From assembly GCA_027924585.1 (NCBI GenBank), contig BSBM01000299.1:32402501-32466500 (forward strand): DNA of 64,000 nucleotides. The letters run 5' to 3'. This stretch comes from Larix kaempferi. Taxonomy: Eukaryota; Streptophyta; Pinopsida; Pinales; Pinaceae. Every line of letters begins with the position of its first letter. Positions within the stretch are counted from its first letter, which is position 1. A model generated the notes under the pieces. The model was not told the DNA's origin and did not search any database. It was given only the letters and a program-made list of their open reading frames with translations. A program made the position numbers and the translations under genes. Below, one piece after another: positions 47,641 to 60,866 of this stretch.

Positions 47641-48298
47641 TTCTCGGTGCATTTTTGTCAAACCTAGGAATGAACAGACCCATTTGATAATCAAAAAGGG
47701 AATCCTGAACATATTTCAACCTCCTAACAGTAGTAAAACACATTTTTGGGCACATCCTAGGGCTCTCCATTCCAATTCTGGCATAATTCTAGGTGTTTTG
47801 GATCAATTCTCAGCTTTGTGTTGTCCATAAATCAACATCAGTAGGCATCAATTCAAATTTTGTGCATTTCTCGGAGGGTTAAGTTTTTTTTTATAAATCA
47901 TGCAGGAAATTTGATTGCAAATCTCGTTCCGTGGGACTAAATTGCTTTTAGTGTGGTTTTCTAAGAGCAAAGGGTTTTAGAGTGTTTTGACCATGTTCTT
48001 CTAAATGCTATTAATTGCCATTAGGTTTTAGACTACACAATTTGGGTAGTTACCTGAGTTTCTTGTGTATCATTTGTCAATATTCTTTCAATTTTGGCAA
48101 TGCTCACCTGATCATTTTTTTACCACTGGTAATTAATTGATTGTATAATGTATTGTTTGGATGCTCCTAAAGTGCTCACATCTCTAGTTTTGGCATTTCT
48201 GACCACCTACTCGAGGAACATTCCTATGCTTAAACAAATTAAATTGTTTGAGAACATATTTTTCTGGTTGGTATCGTTTGTTAGCCTCACTAACCTGC
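47641..48298. other. spacer, probably eroded LINE 3' part
   Basis: No clear domain is visible. The interval ends at the LTR boundary; the five bases before it (CCTGC, 48294-48298) are the candidate target duplication for the minus-strand element. Confidence 0.45.
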
Positions 48299-49936
48299 TG
48301 TAACAAACCCAATTTTTCCATATTAGTAAATTAGTCAATTTTGGAGATAATTTTTTTTTCTCTATGCTTACTTAACCCTACAAACTTCATCCATATGAGA
48401 TAAATAATAAATCATGCATAAATGTGTCAAACCTTAAGTGATTAATTACACTTGAAATTTAGGTATCCTCTTCTTCCTTACTTGAGACACTTATAAAAAG
48501 GAGGTAGTACAGATATAATTCCATACATGACCCTTATAACAACATCAAGCAGATATGACACCCAAGATGGTCACTTAATTTATTTTCTTTTCAAAACATA
48601 AACATGGTTTCCAATAAATAAGACTTTAAGAGTAATGTGTTTAAACAAAAACAACCTATATGAATATTACATGAGTATATCAAATTCAAGGAATTATTTT
48701 TAATCATAACAAGGCAACTTGACATAGTATACTCACACTTCGACTTAGCTCTCACTTGATCATTATGAATAATAATAAAATTACCATTCATCAACACATA
48801 TACTAAAAAAAATACATCATAGTGGTCAATAAGTAAAAACATAATATCAAGAGATTGCACAAGGAGGCACCACATAGAGAGAGACCATTTTTAACGTGGT
48901 TCACCCCGTCCTTGGGATACGTCCACCAAAGGTTGTGTTGTATTAAATTTATAGGGAAAATTACATCCTGCAACGCACTTGTTACTTTTCAATTTCTCAA
49001 GCCTCTTCATAGAGTGCCTTTCTTTTTAACTCAAAACGGGCTATGTAATCCCTACCCTATTCCTTCCATGGATAGGGTCTAAATATTGAGATGTATATTA
49101 ACTCTTGTAGTACATATTAATGTAGTATGTTCTTCCTAATTCTCTTCTACGATGATCTTGCTTTCAATCAACAATTATTTCTCTAAATTATCCTCTAAAC
49201 ATTAAAGTGCTATCAATGCTTCCACCGACTTAAATCTTGTATTATTCTCTTGTATCATATTCTTTCAAGCAATAATACTTCCTAGAATATGGATAGACAT
49301 GACCTTAATGTTTAATGTTTAAAGGATATTTAAATTCAATGTTTAACATAACATAAGAAAGGCCTTCGTACTAAAAAAATACATAAATAGGATCTTAAAG
49401 ATTATTTATTTTTTCTAACTAAACAAGACCTCTCATACCATTAAATTATGATCTCTACTATGTACCACACTTTTTAATAAACTTTAGTTATAAATCACAA
49501 CCTTCCTACTTATCACATAATCTTTTCAATATAGACCCCTGCCTATAAATTCAATCCTTTTTCCTTTCAATAGTCTACATATATACATTATATTTATAAA
49601 GGTATAAAACAACCATATGTATATATTAACCCCCTTACTTTCCTTTCTTTAAAACCCAAACCATGTATATTCTAATATCTCATTATTTATAGCAAGTTAA
49701 GCTATGTTAATATCAATAAAGCTTATTTTAAAAATGTAAGGTTTGGATTACCGTCAAAATAAGATAGGAGGTAAGAATGCAGAGATCTGCATTTTGGCAG
49801 TATTTATAAATCCAACAATCATCATTGTAAAGGAGATTGACTATATTTTACAACTCAGCACTATATCTATACGGATCTCAGTTGTGGCATACAGAGAAAC
49901 AACGATTATAAAAAAAAATGCATGGATCTCCGTCTA

Positions 49937-50176
49937 GGGCATGCATACAATGCAGCCACACAATAATACAATATTGCATGGATCTCCATCCAGGGCATGC
50001 ATATAATGCAGCCACACAGTAATACAAGATTGCATAGATCTCTGTCGAGGGCATGCATACAATGTAGCCACACAGTAATACAAGATCGCATGGATCTCCG
50101 TCGAGGGCATGCATACAATGTAGCCATACAGTAATACAAGATTGTATAGATCTCCTTCGAGGGCATGCATACAATG
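49937..50176. repeat. 56-bp minisatellite, five units, in the 3' LTR
   Basis: GGGCATGCATACAATG recurs at 49937, 49993, 50049, 50105 and 50161, exactly 56 bp apart, with GCCACACAGTAATACAAGAT between. Because 56 is not a multiple of three, the overlapping minus-strand ORFs with CMPSTEI/ACPRRRSM repeats are by-products of the repeat, not genes. Confidence 0.93.
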
Positions 50177-51407
50177 TAGAATGCATGAGAGAGATTAGAC
50201 TAGCAGTAACTTGATTTCAAAAGGTGAATAATTGCTCGATAAGTTCCATATTTGAAACCAAGAACCGGGTAAGAAGTATCTACAAAATAATATGCCATCC
50301 ATCCACATTGGGATCGGTGGCGAACAGCTGAATCGAAAAACAAGACACATTCAACCAGAAATTAAGAGCAGGTTAAACATCGAAAAAAAAAAGGATCTAG
50401 CTGAGCTCTATCAAAATAGAGAGGTTTACACTCTGTCAAACCACAAGTAAAACAAAATGCATCAATTTAGAAATTTTAAAAAGCGGGACATTGAATTACT
50501 ACCTCAATTGCCGTGGCTTTCCATGCATACTCGCAACCTTCCATTACTCACTATCCGATCAAACTTACAACCCTTCCTTCCCATATCAACTCGCTGCTTC
50601 TTTTCTCTACAACTACATCATACTAAAATCCCCCTTCCTCCATTGCGCAGATGTGAATATATGCTACACATCTATTAACCAACCAAGATTATGGCAGAAA
50701 CCCCTACCCAGATGGCAAGTCCTCAGCTCAGCGCTCTTTGAGTCAAAGAGACCACATCCATAACAATCTTGTTTCCATATGCCATTTGTCTAAAATGTTT
50801 GAGATCGTGGTAGGGATTCTTAAATAAAGGTCGTTGCCTTGTTTTGAATAATACAAACTAAAGTATATTATGTATTCCCTTTTCCTTCTATATAATATAA
50901 CTAAAGTGAAAGTCTTCTTCTAAACTATTCGCTTTAACTTTTCAATTCCATCCATATATATATATATAAGATGTACATACATATTTTCTTAATATGTTAA
51001 ACCATTTATCTCTTTTTAGGGGTATAGTTTAGGTGATGTCTTATTATGGCTACATTTATCTCTATATATATAAAAATAAAAATATGAGATTTCTCACCTA
51101 TGGTAGGAGTTAGAATATCCTTGTAAACCCGAACAGCTTCTTGGACATCTCACATATCATATGTATTATTAAAAAAGAGAATCACTTTAGGATCATTCAT
51201 TAAGATCTTGCTTAAGTGACTATACTAAAGGTTTTTAAGTCTTAGGAGAATTAAAACCATTAGTAACATAAACTTCTAAGCTAATACTATTTAGCATTGT
51301 TGCTAGCTATTATATAGTATATTGGTGCCTATGTTTAGGTTGATATTAAGACCATGGAGTTTATACCAAGTAAGATTCCACTTAAAGCATACTTCCAAAT
51401 TTGGATG

Positions 51408-54400
51408 TGTAATATCCCGAATTTGGACTGACTATTTTATGATGTTATATTGGGCATGAGTCCTAGTAAATATGATTTATTCTTTTGTACACTGACATAT
51501 TGGGCATGGACCCTGACTGGATTTCATTATTTTATTATATACTCGGCAAGGAAGCCCCAAAGTTCTGATTATGTTTTGATGTGGATACAAAACCCTAATA
51601 TACTGAAATGACCTTTTCTTACAAACTATGCAGTGATGTGAATGACATAGTTGACTTATATGTGTGTTGAGCGTGGACTTAGAAACATGCACATTACTTA
51701 CATACTAGGAAAGAGCCCCGATGTACCTAAAGGAAATATGATGTACTGGGAGTAAGCCCTGACGTACATTGAGTGTTGGGCATAAGCCCTGGAGCACTCC
51801 AAGCTTGATAAACGAATACCAGATCCGAGGCAACTTAAATATTCTAGATGTGCCTCACAACCACACTCTAGCACTAGTGTTGAGCGGGGACTTTGGAATT
51901 GCACTAGAGTAACGCCCATGTGAGAGTGTTGAGTTAAATGGCTCTAAAGAGCACTCAGGGTTACGGAGTTTCAAAGTGTTGAGTCGGAAAGACTCTGAAG
52001 AGCACTTTCATCACATTTATTTAATTAACTAAATGATTCATCTTTTTATCCATCATCACCTACTATGGGAGCTACCATGTTAAACGAGAGAATCCAACAT
52101 GCAAAGAGAGAGGCTAGAGGCACCTAACCAAGCTGACCACAACTGTCCAAAAGAAGTCGACCGTGCCCCTAAAAGTTAAAGAGAAAAGAGTGTCATGTGA
52201 CGTCACATAACTAAAGAAAAGATAATTATTAGTAGTCTCTTATGACAAGCCTGATTAAAGGCCTCCAAGTTATTATTTATCATTATTATTAAGAGCTTTA
52301 AATACTAATAGGTGTATTTTAATTATGAGATATAATTGGTATATCTGACTTATGCATTATTTAATATTTTAAATGACGTATTAATAAGTTAAATGAAATA
52401 TAGTTATTATAAGAATAATTATTAAGATAATCATTGTTATTTTTTTTAAAGAATATAAATAAAAAATGACTTATAGTCAAATAGTTAGAAAAGTCCTAGT
52501 TCAAGAGGACAAAGTTATTTAATTAAATAATATATTTTAAATTATTAAATATTGAATTTTAAAGAAACGAACTACTTCAACAATCCTAATACAAGATGTC
52601 CCTATTTAAAGAGGGCAAATCCCAAGTTTTGGGATCATCTTTCATTCTTGGTTATTATCATTCCCTTATGGTAGTCCAAGAAAACTATTCTGCTCCAAGA
52701 AGCTAAAGTAGCCTTACCTAAAACTTCTCAGAACTGAACCAGAAGTGGATCTAGGGCCTCTATCTTTCATTGCATGTTGGAACCAAGCTCGGGGGATCCA
52801 GATAGAACCAGGAACAGTTCATGGGTCAAGGTTGGGAGGAACACGGTAACCCCAAAGTCATCCATCCCAAGGAAAATATGCTAACAGGTCAGAAAAGATA
52901 CAATAGGCTCTACCTTAACTATTGTTGAGTGTGCAGGTTACTTTAGGGAAGATTTCAAAGTGCTAAGCGGTTAGGCATATACAGGAAGGGACAACGTGCA
53001 CAAGCAGACAGGTATGGATTAGTTAAAATTTCTTTTACAAAAATTAGATATTATAGCATTGTTTCCTTTACAAATTGTCTTCATTATCGGAATTCGAGAT
53101 TCTGCCCAGAACTCAGTGGAGAGTCTAGCAGGGCTAGCCAAGCTAGCCTTTGCTAGACAACGTATTCTAACTTCTAGTCTAGGGTCCTTATAAAATACCT
53201 GTTGTCAAAGTCATATTTATAATTCATTGCTTAAATAGCTACAGGCTGTCAAAGTCATATTTATAATTCATTGCTTAAATAGCTACAAGCTGTCAAAGTC
53301 ATATTTTATAATTTATTGCTTAGGTAGCTGCATACTGTCCAAATCGAATTTATAATTCATTGTTTAGGTAGCTACAGGTTGTCAAAATCATATTTATAAT
53401 TTATTTGTCTAGGTAGCTATCTACTAACAAATCGTATTTCTTATTCATAGCTCAGGGACCCATTTAAGTATGCTAGTTTCTTTACATTTTCTTTTGCATA
53501 CCTATTGTCGAAAACGTTATCAAGTTGAAATAAAAACAGACATCAACATCCCCAGCAATTTTTACCATTGAAATCATCAAACATCGAATTGCAGTACCAG
53601 GCAGAAGAAACGAGTTATAGTCTAGACCAGAACTCTCTTTTCCAACATTTTTCTTTAGCTACCCTCATGAAATCATACAGACAACACTTCACCTAGATTC
53701 AAACGCAACAAGTATTTTATTTTCAGGTCTCACGCTTTACCATTTAGCCTCAAACATTGCAATCCTACAACCCAGACTTTTGTCTTAAAAAAAAGAGGAA
53801 ACCCAATACGTTCCAGTTCAAGAAATCAACATAGCCCACAGCTTTCATTCTACCTTAACATAACATTTCACAAATTGTGGGATCGAATCCCATCCCATAC
53901 CTTCGAAAAGGTCAGACTAAGCAATAGATAGGGTTATGACTTTTTCCATCTTAAAACACAGAAGGGTTACACCGTCCCATCAAGAAATTTCATACTCAAT
54001 ACAACAGAGAAGCCAACTACACTCTTTTCTAGATCCTTTTGCCTTTCTTTCATTTAACAGAAAACGCAGAAGTAAGAACCTAGGGCTCTTCAATTTCTTT
54101 AGATAGAACAATTACAGTATCACGTTTCATTCTTTTCCAACAAACAGAGCTCTACCCATCTACATTTACAAATACGAAACCATCATTTGAGCAGACCACA
54201 GAATAAGGTATCATTAACCTGAAAACATAGAAGTATTTATACATTCCCTCCATTAAGTTAAATACAAGTACGATTCCAAACAGAGAACGTAGATAGTGTT
54301 AAGACTAAGTACGAACCCCACAACCATGTAAAACTCAGAGTGGTAAATAGGGTATCAAACCCTCATACTTTACTAAATAGAAGTCCAAGAAAAATCAAAA

Positions 54401-55765
54401 TACAGAGGAAGATATCCAAAAACCCTATTGAAGAGTCGTAGAGTCTGCAAACAACCATCATTTACATCTTCACATAACATTCCATCCTAATGGCGACCCC
54501 CAGGAACATGAAGTGTGCCAGCATGAACTCAAATGAGTTCATAGGTTCCCAATTATTTACACATCAACAATAATCTCCACAGGGGCGAGGGGAAGAGCTA
54601 TGACTACATATTTCTGGACTTACCATTGTCCAATGTCGCCATCTCTGTGCCAACGCTGAAAGAAATACCCAACATCACGTGCAATCCAAACACGATAAAC
54701 AAGTCAGACGCTGAGTGTTATACCACAACAAATATCTACTATGCAAGAATAGGATTGAAGTGCTTGACTCTAAGAGGGTTTACCTTTAAGAATTGCAATT
54801 TCCATCGTTACCTCCCCAATGGAATGTTGACCATGAGCCACAACTCAGGTCAGCAGAGAAACCCTCATCATAGCCATAGAAGATCGAGGAGTTGAACCAC
54901 AAAAATGCCTCACGATAGTGTAGAACCCTGGAAGAGAACCCCAGCACAACTGGCAATGCAGGCCATGTGCTTGGTAGACATGCATTCAATATCACCAACC
55001 ACTCCATTAATTCGATGTGACTCAAACCTCTATAGTTGGGAGCCATTCGAAAACCCACATTTTATTGCATTATCATTTTAACCTTACTTTACTCCAAAGA
55101 CAATTTCGTGGTGCCATTTACACACAAGATTTATAAAGTGGGTTAGTGTAACAAGTATGACAACCCAGCAAAGCTCTTTTCCATAGCATCAACTTTCAAA
55201 ACCCTCACACTCAGAACTTAAGTTAGCTTCTAGAAGGGCAGTTTAGGCACTCTCGGTAGATGTTTCATAAGCATACTTGCAAAACAGAAACATACAAATG
55301 TATTAGCAATAATGCTAAGTAAGTCTGGAAGATCCATGTCTTATCCCTACCTCTCGGAAGCCCCGTTAGGGTACCATTTCCTTTTCAAGGACCAAGTATC
55401 TCATCAACAGAGTCAACCTCCACCAATAAAGGATCCAAGTCACCTGTTTCACCATTGAAAATTTAATTCACATGCATTCAAACTTTTACAGTCGTAAGAT
55501 GGAGATTCATTTTATAACATTCACAAGTTGGTACACATACGACGGTTTATACACCCAAACTATTTTAGAAGCACTTCCGCAAAACTATAGAAACATATAA
55601 CCAGCAAACCATGATGCTCGAAGCTAAGACATTCCAAAGAGTGGAAATTATCTGACGATACAATAAGTACTTGACAGTTATGATTTTAGTGTAGATCACT
55701 CTCCTTAAGCAGTTTAAGCTAGTATGGGAAATTTTTTTATTTTTGTTGTTTTAAGGGACATTACA
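51408..55765 (+). mobile_element. solo LTR, 4358 bp, Tekay-like, with GGATG target duplication
   Basis: It starts TGTAATATCCCG and ends GGGACATTACA, an inverted terminus. GGATG flanks both sides exactly (51403-51407 and 55766-55770). No internal region, primer site or second LTR is present, so this is the product of LTR-LTR recombination. It shares with the Tekay LTRs the AGCTCGGGGGATCC and GGTTGGGAGGAACACG blocks (near 52785-52845) and a GCTAAGTAAG motif near its 3' end (about 55315), so it belongs to a related but distinct family. Orientation is assigned by this similarity. Confidence 0.9.
53203..53470. repeat. 44-bp tandem repeat, about six units, in the solo LTR
   Basis: TGTCAAAGTCATATTTATAA and variants recur at 53203, 53247, 53291, 53336 and 53380, with a decayed unit near 53425. 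Each is followed by TTCATTG and TAGCTAC. Confidence 0.88.
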
Positions 55766-56099
55766 GGATGGCACTCTAAACTATTTAGACCATTGGGGAA
55801 CCTGGTTCATTATCTTCTCATTCCCATGGCGCTAAGATGACACTTGTCATCATAATGAATTCCCATGGCTACTTTGCCATCTTACCTCTTAGTGGATTCT
55901 GTTATCCATCACTTCTTTCGTTGCGTCCGACTTTAGTCTCTCAACTCTCTGCTAACAAATTTTCAACTTAAGAAATAACTTACAATGCCGTCGGGTTCCA
56001 CTAGTGGGGCCTTAACCTTGAGCTCCTCACTAGGTCCATTTACATCGATACAATTTCAACAATTTATTTACATTAGGTTTATAAAGGAGGGGTGTTACA

Positions 56100-56115
56100 T
56101 ACTCCTCCCCTTTAG
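56100..56115 (-). promoter_or_regulatory. polypurine tract of the minus-strand element
   Basis: On the minus strand CTAAAGGGGAGGAGTA directly precedes the LTR start TGTAACACCCC. Confidence 0.8.
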
Positions 56116-58400
56116 AATAACACCCTCCTTGGTGTTCAAACTTCTTAGCATATCCCTTACTCTTCTGGATTCTTCTTTCTTTGTTCACTTGTCGTCTCTC
56201 CTTTGGTATTATTGAGCGTTCATACTTCTTTCACAACCTGTACAATTGTATAGATCATACCATATCTTCCAACAATTTTCAGTATACAAAATGACAAACA
56301 GTAAATGATATTTATTTATCGTTTATCCTCGTCCTTGAGGGTAGATTCGCTTACTCTAGCATTCATAACTCTTACACATAAAGACATCCATTAGTCTACA
56401 ATACAAATCATTAATATTGTTCATATCATAACATAATCTTTTAACAACACTTGGTTGATTATCAAACTCTCCCATGATTTTGGAATTTCAGCAGCTCCTC
56501 TACTATACACAGAACTCTTCCAGGAAATATTCGTTTCCCCTCAAACCTTCTCGTTTGAGTCCAGGAAATTTACTTAGTAACGATCATTTATTATTTATTG
56601 CAGGCCACATGCAACATAATAGCAACAAAATATTAACATATATCCACTTGTCATGTTTTTTTTTCATTTTCATGATTACACTTATCAATCATAAGTCTTA
56701 TCACCAATCGTGATTATAATTAAAATGTCAAGTAAATCATTACTTGCTCTTAAGCGATTTAGCTCAACTTATCTCTATAAGTGATTTTATAATCTACGTT
56801 CCTCCTTGATCATGACATCAATCGCTATTTAATATCACTTCCTGAAATATTAGTATAAATAAAAATTTATTTGCTTCAATTGCTTAACAATTGAACACAT
56901 TAGTTCCATAGCATTATACGCAAGCTCGTTCAATTAACTTGTGCATCCTCTTCTCTTCATCTCGATGCAAACTCTTCAACATCCTTAATGTGAGTATGTG
57001 GTCAAATCTATTGAAAACATGTTAGTATCATAGTTCAAACATTTAGTTACATATAGATTTATCTCGAATTGAGACTTATCATCTTGAGATTTTTTTTTAT
57101 TTTTTTTAAAGGTCCCATGCTCAATCAATCACAACAAGATTAGAATTCTTTTAAAATCAAACTATTAACAAGATCTTGATACTCATTAATCTCTGTTAGA
57201 AAATATAACTTACTCTACCTGGGGTCTATCATAATGCATTTCTAAAATAAGATTAGTTTAACCCCTAGGGACATTGCTTGCAAATATTAAGATTCAATAT
57301 GCTAAGATAAAAAATAGCAGCATTACATTCCATTTACCACTGGGTCGGCCCCAACTTTACCACTGGGTTAAACACCCCACTACAACTGACTGGGCCGACC
57401 CCACTAGGGTGTTCTAACAACCCTTTGACCCACATAACACATACAGGGACGACCCCCACTAGTAATCTAGTATGTCAAATTTATTTTGGCTATCAATACT
57501 AACGGATAACAATTACTTAGGTGACTCCATACCATTGATTTCACTGAAAGAATGACAACATATCTTTTAATAAGCATACTATCAAAAACCTAAGTAAAAG
57601 ATATATATACTGTTATTGCTACTTTGAGGACCAACTTTTCATTTCGAAGATTGCACTAAGTAACTATAACTTCTACCAACAAATGTTTTACCCGATCCTC
57701 TTCTATCGTGTCCACAAAGGTAATATTTTCTGAAAAATCATTGTAACAACTATGCATTGAATTTGAAGACCTGTTCAAGTGACTTGCCTAATCAAACAAA
57801 CTTTACTTCTTTGGAGTATACTAATAAAACTATACTTTTTAACCTAGTGATGCTTATAGATAATACACTTAGTAATCTTTGATAGAAAATAGGATATCAA
57901 TAACTAAAATACGGAATTAAATGATACTTCTATGCGATTTTGAAAATACTTATTCATCGGCATGTTTCACCACACTTTTCATAATCCTTATCTCTTTCTT
58001 CTAGACTAGTACTTTTACTAAAGGACAATTATGAATCAACAATCCTATATAAAAGATTATGACGCTTCTATTCCTTCTGAAAAAGTTAATAAATCATGAT
58101 ACTAAAATCATTACATTTCACATGTACTGAAATTGTATCACGTTTCATGATAATACTATTCAATCATGTGAGTACCTATACCTTTTTATCTAGTAAGGAA
58201 AACTCATACTTAACTCACAATTTTCATGAGGAAAAACAAAAATATACCTATCTTTACCCCTTTGGAGAAACTCAAAGTTGAACTCAGAGACATTTCCCCT
58301 TGTCGAGTATAGTCCATGCATCAAACAAAACAAGAACAACCTTGATTAGTTTTCAAACTTATTTATCTCTTGTTGAGCCCATTAGGCCCGAGTGCTATAA
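56116..58400 (-). other. 2.3 kb internal region of the minus-strand element, no recognisable protein
   Basis: Reading all frames I find no gag, protease, RT or integrase motif and no ORF above about 80 codons with family resemblance. A local repeat of ACTGGG(T/C)CG(G/A)CCCCA-like motifs lies at 57340-57460. The segment 56335-56690 is repeated at 60867-61546. Compared with that copy, it lacks about 330 bp at 56518 (present as about 61046-61372). Confidence 0.65.
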
Positions 58401-58418
58401 CCTAGCACTCTGATACCA
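58401..58418 (-). promoter_or_regulatory. primer binding site (tRNA-iMet) of the minus-strand element
   Basis: The minus strand reads TGGTATCAGAGTGCTAGG, two bases from the LTR end. The first 11 bases match the complement of the tRNA-iMet 3' end. Confidence 0.85.
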
Positions 58419-58420
58419 TA

Positions 58421-60866
58421 TGTAACAAACCCAAATTTTCCATATTAGTAAATTAGTAAATTTTGGAGATAATTGTTTTTCGCGATGCTTACATAACCCT
58501 ACAAACTTCATCCATATGAGATAAATAATCAATCATGCATAAATGTGTCAAACCTTAAGTCATTAATTACACTTGAAATTCAGTTATCCTCTTCTTCCTT
58601 ACTTGAGACACTTATAAAAAGGAGGTAGTACACATATAGTTCCACACCTGACCCTTATAACAACATCAAGCAGATATGACACCGAAGATGGTCACTCAAT
58701 TTATTTTCTTTTCAAAACATAAACGTGGTTTCCAATAAATAAGACTTTAAGAGTAATGTGTTTAAACAAAAACAACCTATATGAATATTACATGAGTATA
58801 TAAAATTCAATGAATTATTTTTAATCATAACAAGGAAACTTGACATAGTATACTCACACTTCGACTTAGCTCTTACTTTATCATTATGAATAATAATCAA
58901 ATTACCATTCGTCAACACATATACTTAAAAAAAGATATCATAGTGGTCAATAAGTAAAAACATAATATCAATAGATTGCACAAGGAGGCACCACATAGAG
59001 AGAGACCATTTTTAACGTGGTTCACACCGTCATTGTGCTATGTCCACCAAAGGTTGTGTTGTATTAAATATATAGGGAAAATTACATCCTACAATGCACT
59101 TGTTGCTTTTCAATTTCTCAAGCCTCTTCATAGAGTGCCTTTCTTTTTAACTCAAAACGGGCTATGTAATCCATACCCTATTCCTTCCATGGATAGGGTC
59201 TAAATATTGAGATGTATATTAACTCTTATAGTACTTATTAATGTAGTAAATTCTTCCTAATTCTCTTCTACGATGATCTTCCTTTCAATCAACAATTATT
59301 TCTCTAAATTACCCTCTAAACATTAAAGTGCTATCAATGCTTCCACCGACTTAAATCTTCTATCATTCGCTTGTATCCTATTCTTTCAAGCAATCATACT
59401 TCCTAGAATATGGACATACATGACCTTAATGTTTAATGTTTAAAGGATATTTAAATTCAATGTTTAACATAACATAAGAAAGGCCTTCATACTAAAAGAA
59501 TACATAAATAGGATCTTAAAGATTATTTATTTTTTCTAACTAAACAAGACCTCTCATACCATTATAATTATAATCTCGACTATGTACCACACTTTTTAAT
59601 AGACTTTAGTTATAAATCACAACCTTCCTACTTATCACATAATCTTTTCAATATAGACCCCTGCCTATAAATTCAATCCTTTTTCCTTTCAATAGTCTAT
59701 ATATATACATTATATTTATAAAGGTATAAAACAACGATATGTATATATTAACCCCCTTACTTTCCTTTCTTTAAAACCCAAACCATGTATATTCTAATAT
59801 CTCATTATTTATAGCAAGTTAAGCTATGTTAATATCAATAAAGCTTATTTTAAAAATGTAAGGTTTGGATTACCGTCAAAATAAGATAGGAGGTAAGAAT
59901 GCAGAGATCTGCATTTTGGCAGTATTTATAAATCCAACAATCATCATTGTACAAGAGATTGACTATATTTTACAACTCAGCACTATATCTATACGGATCT
60001 CAGTTGTGGCATACAGAGAATCTAGCCAAACAACAATTATAAAAAAATGCATGGATCTCCGTCTAGGGCATGCATACAATGCAGCCACACAATAATACAA
60101 GATCGCATGGATCTTCATCCAGGGCATGCATATAATGCAGCCACATAGTAATACAAGATCGCATGGATCTCCGTCGAGGGCATGCATACAATGCAGCCAC
60201 ACAGTAATACAAGATCGCATAGATCTTCGTCGAGGGCATGCATACAGTGTAGCCACACAGTAATACAAGATCGCATGGATCTCCGTCGAGGGCATGCATA
60301 TAATGCAGCCATACAGTAATACAAGATTGTATAGATCTCCTTCGAGGGCATGCATACAATGTAGAATGCATGAGAGAGATTAGACTAGCAGTAACTTGAT
60401 TTCAAAAGGTGAATAATTGCTCGATACGTTCCATATTTGAAACCAAGAACCGGGTAAGAAGTATCTACAAAATAATATGCCATCCATCCACATTGGGATC
60501 GGCGGTGAACATCTGAATCGAAAAATAGTTATACCTCACCCCGCCAGGATGTAAAAACAAGACACATTCAACCAGAAATTAAGAGCAGGTTAAACATTGA
60601 AAAAAAAAGGATCTAGCTGGGCTCTATCGAAATAGAGAGAGTTACACTCTGTCAAACCACCAGTAAAACAAAATGCATCAATTCAGAAATTTTAAAAAGC
60701 GGGACATTGAATTACTACCTCAATTGCCTTGGCTTTCCATGCATACTCACAACCTTCCATTACTCACTATCCGATCAGACTTACAACCCTTCCTTCCCAT
60801 ATCAACTCGCTGCTTCCTTTCTCTGCAGCTGCATCATACTAAAATCCCCCTTCCTCCATTGCGCAG
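58421..60866 (-). repeat. truncated 5' LTR of the minus-strand element
   Basis: It is closely similar to 48299-50650 from TGTAACAAACCC onward, with a 31-bp segment near 60526 that the other copy lacks. Similarity ends abruptly at 60866, where internal-region sequence begins, so about 1 kb of the LTR is missing. Confidence 0.85.
60066..60370. repeat. 56-bp minisatellite, six units, in the 5' LTR
   Basis: GGGCATGCATA recurs at 60066, 60122, 60178, 60234, 60290 and 60346, exactly 56 bp apart. This is one unit more than in the partner LTR (49937-50176). Confidence 0.93.

Larger units (their letters stand above)
48299..56099 (-). repeat. 3' LTR of the minus-strand element, about 3.44 kb once the inserted solo LTR is removed
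   Basis: The plus-strand ends are TGTAACAAACCC (48299) and GGGGTGTTACA (56099), forming the TGTAACA inverted terminus. The segment 48299-50650 matches 58421-60866 closely. The remainder (50651-51407 and 55771-56099) has no second copy in the window because the other LTR is truncated. The total of 7801 bp minus the solo LTR and one duplication (4363 bp) leaves 3438 bp. Confidence 0.8.

Noticed and set aside
49937-50176. CRISPR-like array
   Set aside because: The whole 56-bp unit is conserved with no variable spacers, in a plant LTR.
49878-50186. Cys/Met-rich repetitive minus-strand ORFs (also 59963-60371)
   Set aside because: They arise from the 56-bp minisatellite, whose unit cycles through all three frames. 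They are not conserved as one frame.
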